Shown in pieces: positions 42,831 through 51,427 of a stretch of DNA of 64,000 bases (its first letter is position 1; every line of letters begins with the position of its first letter). This DNA is from Micromonospora sp. WMMD882 (GTDB taxonomy: Bacteria; Actinomycetota; Actinomycetes; Mycobacteriales; Micromonosporaceae), in the NCBI RefSeq assembly GCF_027497255.1, contig NZ_CP114903.1, positions 1-64,000 of the forward strand, in the 5' to 3' direction. The notes under the pieces are model-generated. The model saw only the letters and a program-made list of their open reading frames with translations. It had not been told where the DNA came from and made no database searches. The position numbers and the translations under genes were made by a program.

Positions 42831-44422
42831 GACCGGCTCCCCTCGGCCGGCGCGGCCATCGCGTGCGGCAGCCGGGAGGCCCGGCCACCGGACCCGTCGG
42901 CCGGGTCCGCCCCGGTGGGTGACGGTCCGGGCGCCCCGGCGGGCGTCGACGGTCCGGGCGCCGCCGCGTCCGTCAGCGGCGTGCCGTCGCCGGTCGTCCG
43001 GTCCGGGGCGTCGTCGCCGGTCGGGGTGGCGTCCGGCCTGGCCCGGCGGGGCAGGCCGAACCACGCCAGCGCCGCGCCGGCCGCCGCGGCCAGGGCGGTC
43101 GTGACGAACGCCGCGCCGAAGCTGCCCGGCCCCGGGTCCACGCCGAGCACCAGCACCAGCACCGCGATACCGAGCGCGCCGGCCATGTACTGGGCGGTGG
43201 TCATCAGGGCGCTGCCGACGCCCTGGTTGCGGTCGTCCACGTCGGCGGTGCCGGCGATGAACATCGACACGTACGTGACGCCGTGCGCGAACCCGGTGAT
43301 CAGCAGTCCGGGCAGCAGGTGGATCAGGTAGCTCTCGCCGTGCACCTGCGCCGCCAGCAGCAGCAGTCCGGCCGCGTTGCCGATGAACGCCAGGGTCAGG
43401 GCCAGCCGGACGCCGAGGCGGGCGACGATCCGGGCCGCCACCGAGTTCGCCACCGCGATCGCCACCGCCATCGGCAGGAACGCCATGCCGGCCGCGATCG
43501 GGCCGTACCCGCGCAACTGCTGGAGCAGCAGGGTGAGCACGAAGAACTGGTTGCCGACGCTCGCCATGTACAGCGCGGTCGCCCCGCAACCGACCAGCAG
43601 CGACCGGGTCCGACGCAGCAGCGGATCGACAAGCGGTTGGGCGCTGTGCCGCTCCCGCAGGACGAACCCGACCAACCCGACGACGGCGGCGGCGAACGCG
43701 CCGAGCGTCCCCGGGTACGTCCAGCCGTGGCTGGAGGCCCAGGTGAGGGCGAGCGCGGTGGCGAGCACGGTGGCGGTGCACAGCACCGCGCTGGGCACGT
43801 TGAGCTGGCCGCGTCCGGTGGACGAGGCGCGCAGCCGGGGCAGCAGCCGGGGCGCGCCCATCGCGCAGATCAACGCGAGCGGCAGGTTGATCAGGAAGAC
43901 CCAGCGCCACGAGACGGTGCTCAGCAGCCCGCCGATCACCACTCCGGCGGCCAGGCCGGACGCGCCGACCGTACCCCAGACCCCCAGCGCCCGGTTGCGG
44001 GCCGGCCCGGCGGCGAAGGAGGTGTTGATCAGGGCGATGACCGCCGGCTGGAGGGCGGCGGCGGCGACGCCCTGCACCGCGCGGGCCACCAGCAGCAGCG
44101 CCGGCGCGGTGGCGAGCCCGCCGGCCAGCGCGGCGATCCCGAAGGCCGCCATCGCCACCACGAACAGGTTCCGGGGGCCGAACCGGTCGGAGGCCCGGCC
44201 GCCGACGATCAGGAACCCGGCGAAGAACACCGCGTACCCGCTGACCACCCACTGGATGGTGCTCTCGGTCAGGCTGAACTCCGCCCCGATCCGGGGCAGC
44301 GCGATGTAGACGATGGAGTAGTCGAGGGCGATCAGGAACTGGGCGATCGCCAGGATGGCCAGCGTGGCGGCGGGAGACGCCGACGTACCGGGTACGGGCG
44401 CGGACCGGATGGTGCGGGACAT
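42827..44422 (-). CDS. MFS drug exporter (DHA2, 14 TM)
   Basis: 531 aa. Motif A is GGRASDRFGPRNLFV, and the N-terminal WVVSGYAVFFAGFLIVGG is characteristic of the DHA2 EmrB/QacA group. About 14 membrane helices are followed by a disordered Gly/Pro/Thr tail of about 70 residues. It starts seven bases after the HAD gene and overlaps the racemase-like gene, so it is probably the product exporter and self-resistance determinant. Confidence 0.88.
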   Translation of the reverse strand: MSRTIRSAPVPGTSASPAATLAILAIAQFLIALDYSIVYIALPRIGAEFSLTESTIQWVVSGYAVFFAGFLIVGGRASDRFGPRNLFVVAMAAFGIAALAGGLATAPALLLVARAVQGVAAAALQPAVIALINTSFAAGPARNRALGVWGTVGASGLAAGVVIGGLLSTVSWRWVFLINLPLALICAMGAPRLLPRLRASSTGRGQLNVPSAVLCTATVLATALALTWASSHGWTYPGTLGAFAAAVVGLVGFVLRERHSAQPLVDPLLRRTRSLLVGCGATALYMASVGNQFFVLTLLLQQLRGYGPIAAGMAFLPMAVAIAVANSVAARIVARLGVRLALTLAFIGNAAGLLLLAAQVHGESYLIHLLPGLLITGFAHGVTYVSMFIAGTADVDDRNQGVGSALMTTAQYMAGALGIAVLVLVLGVDPGPGSFGAAFVTTALAAAAGAALAWFGLPRRARPDATPTGDDAPDRTTGDGTPLTDAAAPGPSTPAGAPGPSPTGADPADGSGGRASRLPHAMAAPAEGSRS

Positions 44423-44429
44423 GGTCGGA

Positions 44430-45125
44430 TCACCTCTGGCTGAGGTCGAGTGGAACGGAACGGTGAGCAGTGTCGGTGAGCAGGGCCGCGCGGAGCGCGA
44501 CCGGGCCGGCGAAGACCGCGCGGGCGCCGGCCAGCAGGAGCTCGATCCGGGTGGCCACCCCGGTGGTGACGCCGAACGCGGCCATCCCGGCGGAGTTGGC
44601 CATCCGGACGTCGTCCACCGCGTCGCCGACGACGACGCAGCGGGCCGGCGGCGCCCCGAGCGCGTCGGCGGCCAGCAACGCCAGGTCGGCGTGCGGCTTG
44701 CCGCGTTCGGCCATGCCGTGACAGGAGAGGGTGTCGAACGCGTCGAGCAGCCCGGTGGCGGCCAGCAGCTCGACGGCGCTGCGCCGTACCTTGCTGGTGA
44801 CCACCCCCAGCGGATGCCCCCGGTCGCGCAGCTCGGCGAGGAGCTCCGGCACCCCGGGGAAGACCAGCCGGGCGGCGGACGGGATGACCGTCTCGGTGAA
44901 CAGCTCCCGGACCCGGTCCGCGGCCCGTGCCACGTCGGGGTGGTCGGCGGGGAGCGCGAGCAGGGTGGCGCAGGAGGCGGTCAGCGGACGACCGACCGTC
45001 CGGCGGATCTGCTCGTCGGTGGCGCTGCGACCGTGTTCGGTGACCACCGTCCGCAACACGGTGGTCATCCCGGCCGGGGTGTCGACCAGGGTGCCGTCCA
45101 CGTCGAAGAGGATCGCGGTGGTCAC
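44430..45125 (-). CDS. HAD-family phosphatase (AlnB/IndB-like partner of PsuG)
   Basis: 231 aa from GTG 45125. HAD motifs are complete: FDVDGTLVDT (nucleophile D8, acid D10), VVTSKVRR, and VVVGDAVDDVRMA. The start overlaps the PsuG-type gene's stop by four bases. The same PsuG + HAD pair acts in alnumycin (AlnA/AlnB) and in indigoidine/minimycin loci, where the HAD enzyme removes the 5'-phosphate after C-ribosylation. That is the role proposed here. Confidence 0.88.
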   Translation of the reverse strand: MTTAILFDVDGTLVDTPAGMTTVLRTVVTEHGRSATDEQIRRTVGRPLTASCATLLALPADHPDVARAADRVRELFTETVIPSAARLVFPGVPELLAELRDRGHPLGVVTSKVRRSAVELLAATGLLDAFDTLSCHGMAERGKPHADLALLAADALGAPPARCVVVGDAVDDVRMANSAGMAAFGVTTGVATRIELLLAGARAVFAGPVALRAALLTDTAHRSVPLDLSQR

Positions 45126-46036
45126 GACCGCTCCTTCAACGCCACCGCGACCTCGGCGGCGACGGCGCTGGTGGACAGCAGCACCGAGCGGTTCGCCGCG
45201 GCGGTGCGGCCCCTGGTCGCCGCCGACACCCGGCTGAGGATGTACGGGGTCATCGCCGGTCCCTGCACGCCGGCCGCCTCCGCCTCGGCCTGGACCTCGC
45301 GGACCAGCGCGTAGACCTCGTCGGCGGGGAGCGCGTCCAGCTCGCTGATCGGGTGGGTGACCAGGAACCCGCCGCTGTTGCCGACCGCCCAGTGCAGCCG
45401 GATCGCCTCGGTCAGCTCGGTCAGGTCGTCGATCCGGCGCGGGTTGCGGACCCCGCTGGAGACGCTGTAGTACGCCGGGAAGTCGTCGCACCGGTAGCCG
45501 ACCACCGGCACCCCGAGGGTCTCCAGGTACTCCATGGTCAGCGCCGGGTTCAGCAGCGACTTCGCCCCGGCGCAGACCACCGCGATCCGGTGCCTGGTGA
45601 ACTCCACCAGATCCGCCGAGATGTCGAAGCTGCGTTCGGCGCCGAAGTGCACGCCGCCGATGCCGGCCACCGCGAACACGTCGATGCCGACCTGCGCGGC
45701 GGCGACCAGGGCGGCCGAGACGGTGGTGCCGCCGTGCCCGCCGCCGGCCAGCGTCGGGCCGATGTCCCGGGTGCCGACCTTCGGCACGTCCGGCGTGGTG
45801 GCGAAGAGCGCGACCTGCTCCTCGGACATGCCGACGACGAACCGGCCGTCCACGATGCCGGTCCGGGCCGGCACCGCGCCCCCCGCCCGGATGGTCTTGT
45901 CGATGTCCAACGCGGTGTCCAGGTTGAGCGGGTAGCTCAGGCCGTGGACCACTCCCGAGGATTCCAGGGCCACCACGGGCTGCCCGGCGGCCAGCGCCTC
46001 GGCGACCTCCTCGGAGAGCGAGAAGTACTCGTTCAT
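45122..46036 (-). CDS. Pseudouridine-5'-phosphate glycosidase family, candidate C-glycosynthase
   Basis: 304 aa from ATG 46036. PsuG active-site positions are kept: VVALESSGVVHG (E25), PKVGTRDIG (K86, Schiff-base lysine), GGVHFGAERSFDISADL (D138) and a C-terminal Asn in TAAANRSVLL. In housekeeping use PsuG cleaves pseudouridine 5'-phosphate; reversed, it forms a C-C bond between ribose 5-phosphate and a heterocycle. Pairing with a HAD phosphatase gene inside a biosynthetic operon favours the synthetic direction. PsuK is absent. Confidence 0.88.
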   Translation of the reverse strand: MNEYFSLSEEVAEALAAGQPVVALESSGVVHGLSYPLNLDTALDIDKTIRAGGAVPARTGIVDGRFVVGMSEEQVALFATTPDVPKVGTRDIGPTLAGGGHGGTTVSAALVAAAQVGIDVFAVAGIGGVHFGAERSFDISADLVEFTRHRIAVVCAGAKSLLNPALTMEYLETLGVPVVGYRCDDFPAYYSVSSGVRNPRRIDDLTELTEAIRLHWAVGNSGGFLVTHPISELDALPADEVYALVREVQAEAEAAGVQGPAMTPYILSRVSAATRGRTAAANRSVLLSTSAVAAEVAVALKERS

Positions 46037-46122
46037 CGGTGCTCCTTCGTCACTAGGTAGGGGTGGCGGGGGACGGGCCGGTCCGGCGCGGGCGGGACCT
46101 GCCCGCCCGCGCCGGGGCCGCT

Positions 46123-46494
46123 TCAGTACTCGGAGAACCCGTTGGCGTCGAAGTTGTGCCGCTCGTCGCCGCGCAGCGGCGGGTTGAACACGCTGATCAG
46201 CTCCATGTCCTGCTCCGGGTCGGCGATCAGGAAGTGCTCGTCGTGCTGGTCGAGGGCGTAGATGACGCCCGGCGCGATCTCGTGGGTGACCCCGTCGGCG
46301 ATGACCCGGCCGCTGCCCGAGATGCAGTAGCAGGCCTCCAGGTGGTTGCGGTACTGCAGCGGGGACTTGGAGCCCGCGGCGACCACGGTGTGGGCGACGG
46401 CGAAGCCCAGGTTGTCCTTCTCGACGAGGAGCCGGAAGCTGGTGCCGTTGCCCCAGTCGACGGCCGGAACCTCGGACCTGGTCTTGACGATCAT
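46123..46494 (-). CDS. Ectoine-synthase-like cupin, orphan
   Basis: 123 aa cupin with EctC phrases RNHLEACYCISGSG, IYALDQHDEHFL and VFNPPLRG. The iron ligands known from Paenibacillus EctC map to E53, Y79 and H87. It is slightly shorter than ectoine synthases, and no ectA, ectB or ectD is nearby, so ectoine is not the product. EctC is known to cyclise glutamine to 5-amino-3,4-dihydro-2H-pyrrole-2-carboxylate as a side reaction, which fits a cyclase role on glutamine or a glutaminyl thioester. Confidence 0.88.
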   Translation of the reverse strand: MIVKTRSEVPAVDWGNGTSFRLLVEKDNLGFAVAHTVVAAGSKSPLQYRNHLEACYCISGSGRVIADGVTHEIAPGVIYALDQHDEHFLIADPEQDMELISVFNPPLRGDERHNFDANGFSEY

Positions 46495-46590
46495 GGTGGT
46501 TTCCCTTCTGTCCTGACGCCTGGTGACGGACGTGTGCGCTGCTGTGCACGGGACGTGGACGTGCGGTGGCGGTCGGTCGGGGTGGCGGGA

Positions 46591-46842
46591 TCAGACGAGG
46601 CTGTGGGCGCCGTCGACGAAGGAGGCGATCGAGGCCACCGAGCTGAACTGGGCGGGCGAGATGTCCTGGTCCTCGATCGGGATGCGGTAGCGGTCGCCCA
46701 CCCAGGCGATGAGCCGCAACAACCCGAGGCTGTCGACGATCCCGGTGTCCAGCAGGTCCAGGTCGTCCGGGAGCTGGTCGAGCGGGATGTCGGGGGCGAA
46801 CGCGCTGACGATGAACTGCCGGATCTCGGCTTCGTGGGACAT
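46591..46842 (-). CDS. Acyl/peptidyl carrier protein
   Basis: 83 aa from ATG 46842. A four-helix carrier with LLDTGIVDSLGLLRLIAW; S38 of the DSL motif is the phosphopantetheine attachment site. High acidity and length fit a discrete carrier. It is the likely partner of the adenylation enzyme at 40530. No phosphopantetheinyl transferase is in the window. Confidence 0.9.
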   Translation of the reverse strand: MSHEAEIRQFIVSAFAPDIPLDQLPDDLDLLDTGIVDSLGLLRLIAWVGDRYRIPIEDQDISPAQFSSVASIASFVDGAHSLV

Positions 46843-46964
46843 CGGTGCTCCTTTTCGCCAGGCCGCCGGTCGGCGGTGCTGAGGGGAACCACCGGGGCGG
46901 GAGGCCGCGGTGACTGGTGCGGGTGCCCTGGGGGGCGCCAGGGCGGTCCGGGGCGCGCCCGCGG

Positions 46965-47795
46965 TCAGCGGGGCGCGGGAACGGCGCTGCTCAGTAACTC
47001 GACGAGGAGCACCTGCTCCTGGTCGGTCCGTCCGACGTGCTCGCCGCGCACCACCTGACGAAGGTCGCCGACCAGCCGGTAGCACGGCTGGGGGTGGATC
47101 CGGGCGTGCGCCGGTCGGGCCAGGCCGTGCGCGGCGGCCGACCCGACCAGGGACAGGTCGTCCACGAACACCTGGTCGATCTGGTTGGCCAGCATCGGCG
47201 GCAGGTCGTGGCCGGACGCGTTGACCAGCAGCGCGCCCTTCGCCAGGTGCGGCGGCGGGCCCGGGCACGGGAGCCGGTCGGCCGCCCCGACGACGATCAC
47301 CAGGTTCGCCCCGAAGACGGCCTCCGCCGGTGAGTCGGCGCGGGTCAGGGTGATGCCGGCCAGGTCCAGCTCGTCGACCGTCCGGGCGTCGAGGGCGTCC
47401 CCGTCCGGCGTCGTGGTGGTGCTGGTCGCCCCGTCCGGCGTCGCCACCTGATCGGTGAGGAAGACCGAGACGAGACTGACCCAGGAGACGTACCGGGCGA
47501 TCACCATGGCGTGGATGTGGACGGCGCGTCCCGGTCCGATGACCGACGCGGTGACCACCTCCGGGCCGAGCAGGTGGCGGGCGGCCAGGGCCGCCAGGAC
47601 GGCCGTGTGGAACGCGACCCGGTCCCCGGGCGTCTCCGGACGGGCCGGCCGGGGGCATCCCAGCCGGTCCCCGATGTCCGTCGACAGCGGGGACGTCGCG
47701 CCGGTCATCAGCCGCTCGGTCACCAGGTCGACAGGGTCCACCGCCTCGGCGTCCGATAGCGGATCGGCGCACAGGCGGGGAATGAGGCTGTCCAT
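46965..47795 (-). CDS. Ornithine cyclodeaminase / mu-crystallin family protein (divergent)
   Basis: 276 aa from ATG 47795, first gene of the operon. The dinucleotide-binding region VTASVIGPGRAVHIHAMVIARY keeps the G-x-G of the family Rossmann motif. Later parts (LVIVVGAADRLPC, HLAKGALLVNASGHDLPPML) match the OCD layout, but the N-terminal substrate half is poorly conserved. Family members are cyclodeaminases or imine reductases. Here it could supply or reduce a cyclic imine; the role is uncertain. Confidence 0.7.
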   Translation of the reverse strand: MDSLIPRLCADPLSDAEAVDPVDLVTERLMTGATSPLSTDIGDRLGCPRPARPETPGDRVAFHTAVLAALAARHLLGPEVVTASVIGPGRAVHIHAMVIARYVSWVSLVSVFLTDQVATPDGATSTTTTPDGDALDARTVDELDLAGITLTRADSPAEAVFGANLVIVVGAADRLPCPGPPPHLAKGALLVNASGHDLPPMLANQIDQVFVDDLSLVGSAAAHGLARPAHARIHPQPCYRLVGDLRQVVRGEHVGRTDQEQVLLVELLSSAVPAPR

Positions 47796-47849
47796 CGGAC
47801 GCTCCCTCCGTGGTGGTCTCGGCTGCGATCCACACGTTGGGCGTCGTTC

Positions 47850-47921
47850 CTATCGAGCCGCCTTCGAAGGACTATCGATCGCGCACGACGCCCGAACAAC
47901 GAACGGAGGCCGGGTCGATAG
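47850..47921. promoter_or_regulatory. Candidate SARP boxes in the divergent promoter
   Basis: Two direct CTATCGA heptamers (47850-47856 and 47872-47878) are spaced 22 bp start to start, two helical turns, with a third copy inverted at 47915-47921. SARP regulators bind repeated heptamers at 11- or 22-bp spacing, and a SARP gene is adjacent. The site lies between the operon's first gene and the divergent peptide gene and could control both. Confidence 0.5.
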
Positions 47922-47982
47922 GGGAAGACGGTCTGGTGATGGCACACCGCCACGGCGGAGACCGCATCTGGAGGGAACGAAA

Positions 47983-48180
47983 ATGTCCGTCACCCGCATG
48001 TCCTTCGCCACCACCGTCAGGTCCGTCCTCGCCACCGCCGCGCTCGCCGCGATCATCGGTTTCGGCGCCGCCCTCACCGGGGGCGCCGGGTCGGACGCCC
48101 CGCTGGCGGGCGGAACCTGCCCCCAGGACACCCACTGGAGCGTCGAGCTGGGCGTCTGCGTGGCGGACACCCACTGGTGA
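47983..48180 (+). CDS. Secreted 65-aa peptide with duplicated DTHW motif
   Basis: From ATG 47983 with GGAGGG upstream. A signal peptide (SVLATAALAAIIGFGAAL) is followed by a short linker and a mature tail CPQDTHWSVELGVCVADTHW, in which DTHW occurs twice and two cysteines enclose a 12-residue loop. It is the only plus-strand gene in the cluster and is divergent from the operon. Family unrecognised. It could be a signalling or cell-surface peptide, or less likely a RiPP precursor, since no maturation enzyme is near. Confidence 0.7.
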   Translation: MSVTRMSFATTVRSVLATAALAAIIGFGAALTGGAGSDAPLAGGTCPQDTHWSVELGVCVADTHW

Positions 48181-48199
48181 ACCGACCCGGCCAGCCCGA

Positions 48200-48228
48200 G
48201 AGGGGCGCCCCCAGTGGGGGCGCCCCTC
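48200..48228. terminator. Strong terminator between the peptide gene and the SARP gene
   Basis: Perfect 13-bp all-GC-rich arms GAGGGGCGCCCCC (48200-48212) and its complement (48216-48228) with loop AGT, 19 bases after the peptide stop. The SARP gene is convergent, so it may terminate both messages. Confidence 0.85.
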
Positions 48229-48388
48229 GGCACGTCCCGGCACGCCCGGGCCGCCGACGGACCCGCGCCCCTCCCCGGGCTGCGCCGACCGCCACCCACC
48301 GACCCGGCCGCGCCGAGCGCCGCCGAGCAGGAGCGCCGCCGAGCAGGAGCCCGCCGGTCACCGGCCCGGGCGCGCCGGGCGGCTTGTC

Positions 48389-51300
48389 TCAGGCGGGGAG
48401 CGGGACCTGCCGGGCCAGCCCGGCGGCGCCGTCGCTCGACGGCGGTTCCTCGGGAAGCAGGTCCGCCTCGGCCAGCAGCGAACAGGCCCGCTCGTACCAC
48501 AGCGTCGAGCCGAGCTGCTGGAACAGGTCACGTGCCGCCCGCAGGTGCGCCACCCCGACGCTCACCCGACCGGTGCCCAGGGCGATCTCGCCGAGGGAGT
48601 ACCGGGCCCGGGCCTCGATCAGTCGCTCGCCGAGCCGACGGGACCGCTCCAGCGTGTGGGTCAGGATCATCGCGGCGTTGTCCGGCCGACCCTCCCGGTG
48701 CCGGAGCAGCCCCAGACCGTACAGGGCGTGCATCTCGCCGATCCGGTCCCCGGTGTCCCGCACGATCCGCAGCACCCGGTGCAGCGCCTGCCGGGCCAGC
48801 TCGATCTGGTCGGTGGCCAGGTAGACCTCGGCGAACCGGTGGGTCACCTGCGCCTCCACGCGCAGGCACCCGGTCTCCTGGCAGATGGTCAGCGCCCGGT
48901 CGAGCAGCTCGAGCGCGCCCCGGTGGTCGCCGCCGTCCATCCGGTGCTGGGCCAGGCTGCGCATGATGTGCGCCTCGCCGATGCGGTCACCGACCCGGCG
49001 CATGATCTCCAGGGACTGCTCGTACCGGGTCAGCATCGACGTGGTGTCCCCGCGCAGCCGGTCGATGTGCGCGGCGTTGCGCAGCACCAGGGCGCCGCCG
49101 TACTCCACGCCCTCGGCGGTGAAGATCTCCAGGGCGGTGGTGAAGCAGGCGTCCGCCTCGGCGAGCCGGCCCTGGAACATGTGCAGGGTGCCGAGGGAGT
49201 AACGCATCGCCGCCATGCCGGTCCGGTTGCCGGCCCGCTCGGCGGCGGCGTACGCGGTGGTGCCGCACTCCCGCCAGTCGTCGAAGTACCCCTTGGCCTC
49301 GAAGAGACTGACCGAGGTCAACGCCAGGTCCCAGCAGAGCTCCGCCAGACCGGCGTCGGCGGACTGCCGGACGGCGACGATCAGCGCCCGCCGTTCCGCC
49401 TCCCACCAGTCCGCCGGGTCACCGACGTGCGCCGCGGCGTCGGCCCGGTCCATGCGCCACCGGGGGGCGGTGCCGTGCAGGGTGGTGTAGCTGCCGCCGT
49501 AGGTGCTGCGGTGCGCCTCCTCCGCGAGGGCCAGCCAGCCGCTGAGCACCCGGGCCAGCGCCGCCGTACGCTCCTCGTCGGTCTCCACCTCGGCCAGCTT
49601 CTCGGCCGCGTACACCCGGACCAGGTCGTGCAGGCGGTAGCGCGGCGCCGCGTCCGGAAACTGCACGATGTCGACGAACTGGGCGTCGACCAGGCTCTCC
49701 AGGATGTCCTCGGCCTCGATGGCGCTGCTGCTGTCCAGCAGGGCGGCGGCGGTCCAGCTCGGGAAGTCCGGGGCGCGCATCACCGAGCAGAGCCGGAGCA
49801 GTCGTTGCGCCGCGTCGTCCAGCGCCCGGTACGCCAGCTCCATGTTGGAGCGCAGCTCCAGCCCGTGGTGGGTGAACTCGTCGAGTCGTTTGGCCTCGTC
49901 CCGGAGCCGGTGCACCAGGCCGCTCAACCGCCAGTGCGGGCGGGAGGCCAGCCGGGCCCCGGTGATCCGCAGGGCCAGCGGCAGGCCACCGCAGAGGTTC
50001 GCCAGCTCGGCGGCGTCGTCGTGACCGGCCTCGACGCGCTCCGGGCCGACCATCGCGGTGAGCATCTCCAGTGACTGGGCCAGGTCGAAGACGCCCAGGT
50101 CGACCAGGCGCGCGCTGGGCAGGCCGGTGAGGCGTACCCGGCTGGTGACCACGACCGCGCAGGACGAGCTGCCGGGCAGCAGCGGCAGGATCGGGATGTC
50201 CGGCGGGACGTCGTCGAGGACCAGGAGCAGCCGCTTGCCGGAGAGCATGCTGCGGTACAGCTCGCCGCGTTCCTCCACCCCGTCGGGGATGGCGGAGCCG
50301 TTGACGCCGAGGGCGCGCAGGAACCGGGCGAGCAGCTTCGCGGTGTGGTCCTGCCGGTCCCAGGAGCGCAGGTCGGCGTAGAGCTGACCGTCCGGGTAGT
50401 GGTCGCTGAGCTCGTGGGCGGCGCGGATGGCGAGGCTCGACTTACCCACCCCGGCCATCCCGGAGACGACCACGATCGGCATCCCGGGGCCGGCCTGGTC
50501 GCCGTCCGGATCCCGGCCGAGGAGCTGGCGGATCCGGTCGAGCTGCCGCTCCCGCCCGACGAAGTCGATGATGCTGGCCGGAAGCTGTCGTGGCAGCACC
50601 GCCGGGGCGCTGCGCGGGGGCGGTGGCGTCCACTTCGGGGTGGCCGGCGGCGCGCTGGGTGGCGGCTGTTCGTCGACGGTCCCGAGCGACGGGTCGCGTT
50701 GCAGGACGGCCCGCTCCAGGCGTTGCAGCTCCTCGCTCGGGTCGAGTCCGAGCTCGTCGGCGAACACCGTCCGGGCCTGGCGGGCGGCCTTGAGCGCGTC
50801 GGCCTGCCGGCCGCACCGGTAGAGCGCGAGCATGAGGAAGGTGTGCAGCCGCTCGCGGAGCGGATGGTCCCCGACGAGGCCCTGCAACTCGCTGACCGCC
50901 TCCTGGTGCGCGCCCAGCTCCAGGTCGAGCTGGATGCGTGCCTCGAGGGCGGCGAGCCGCTGCTCGGCCAGGACGGTGGCGGCCCGCTGGACCTGCTCGC
51001 TGGGCACTCCGGAGAGCGGGTCGCCGCGCCACAGCGCGAGCGCCGTCCGCAGGCTCCGGACGGCTTCGGTCTTCGCGCCCGCGTCGACCTGCCGGCGGGC
51101 GTCGGCGACCAGCGCGGCGAAGTGGAGACTGTCCACCTCGGCGGTTTCCAACTGGAGGAGGTAGCCCGGCGGGCGGGTGCTGATCGCCTGGGCCCGGCCG
51201 GCGTCCTCGAAGAGGCGACGTAGCCCGGAGATGCAGATCTGGATCTGGCCGCGGGCGGTGGTGGGTGGGTCGGCCCCCCACACCGCGTCGATGAGCTGGT

Positions 51301-51427
51301 CCACCGGGACCACCCGGTTGATGTTGAGGCCCAGCACCGCGAGGACGATCCGCTGGCGCGTTCCGCTCAGCTTCAGCGGCCGGTCGCCATTGATCAACTC
51401 CACCGGGCCGAGTAGTCGCAGACCCAT
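48389..51427 (-). CDS. AfsR/SARP-family activator (BTAD, NB-ARC, TPR)
   Basis: 1012 aa. Order: winged-helix DNA-binding domain (about 1-95, GTRQRIVLAVLGLN and VDQLIDAVWG), BTAD (about 100-245), Pro-rich linker, NB-ARC ATPase with P-loop GMAGVGKSS and RLLLVLDDV, then a long TPR region (about 650-990, with repeated RIGEAHIMRSLA / RIGEMHALYGLG units). This is the large AfsR-like SARP type. It is the probable cluster-specific activator. Its upstream region is unusually AT-rich. Confidence 0.93.
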   Translation of the reverse strand: MGLRLLGPVELINGDRPLKLSGTRQRIVLAVLGLNINRVVPVDQLIDAVWGADPPTTARGQIQICISGLRRLFEDAGRAQAISTRPPGYLLQLETAEVDSLHFAALVADARRQVDAGAKTEAVRSLRTALALWRGDPLSGVPSEQVQRAATVLAEQRLAALEARIQLDLELGAHQEAVSELQGLVGDHPLRERLHTFLMLALYRCGRQADALKAARQARTVFADELGLDPSEELQRLERAVLQRDPSLGTVDEQPPPSAPPATPKWTPPPPRSAPAVLPRQLPASIIDFVGRERQLDRIRQLLGRDPDGDQAGPGMPIVVVSGMAGVGKSSLAIRAAHELSDHYPDGQLYADLRSWDRQDHTAKLLARFLRALGVNGSAIPDGVEERGELYRSMLSGKRLLLVLDDVPPDIPILPLLPGSSSCAVVVTSRVRLTGLPSARLVDLGVFDLAQSLEMLTAMVGPERVEAGHDDAAELANLCGGLPLALRITGARLASRPHWRLSGLVHRLRDEAKRLDEFTHHGLELRSNMELAYRALDDAAQRLLRLCSVMRAPDFPSWTAAALLDSSSAIEAEDILESLVDAQFVDIVQFPDAAPRYRLHDLVRVYAAEKLAEVETDEERTAALARVLSGWLALAEEAHRSTYGGSYTTLHGTAPRWRMDRADAAAHVGDPADWWEAERRALIVAVRQSADAGLAELCWDLALTSVSLFEAKGYFDDWRECGTTAYAAAERAGNRTGMAAMRYSLGTLHMFQGRLAEADACFTTALEIFTAEGVEYGGALVLRNAAHIDRLRGDTTSMLTRYEQSLEIMRRVGDRIGEAHIMRSLAQHRMDGGDHRGALELLDRALTICQETGCLRVEAQVTHRFAEVYLATDQIELARQALHRVLRIVRDTGDRIGEMHALYGLGLLRHREGRPDNAAMILTHTLERSRRLGERLIEARARYSLGEIALGTGRVSVGVAHLRAARDLFQQLGSTLWYERACSLLAEADLLPEEPPSSDGAAGLARQVPLPA

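Noticed and set aside
46123..46494. Ectoine biosynthesis gene cluster
   Set aside because: Only an EctC-like cupin is present; there is no ectA, ectB, ectD or aspartokinase nearby, and the neighbours are carrier-protein and C-glycosidase genes.
47983..48180. Classical lanthipeptide or lasso-peptide precursor
   Set aside because: The N-terminus is a standard Sec-type signal peptide and no modification enzymes are in the window, so a RiPP assignment is not supported.
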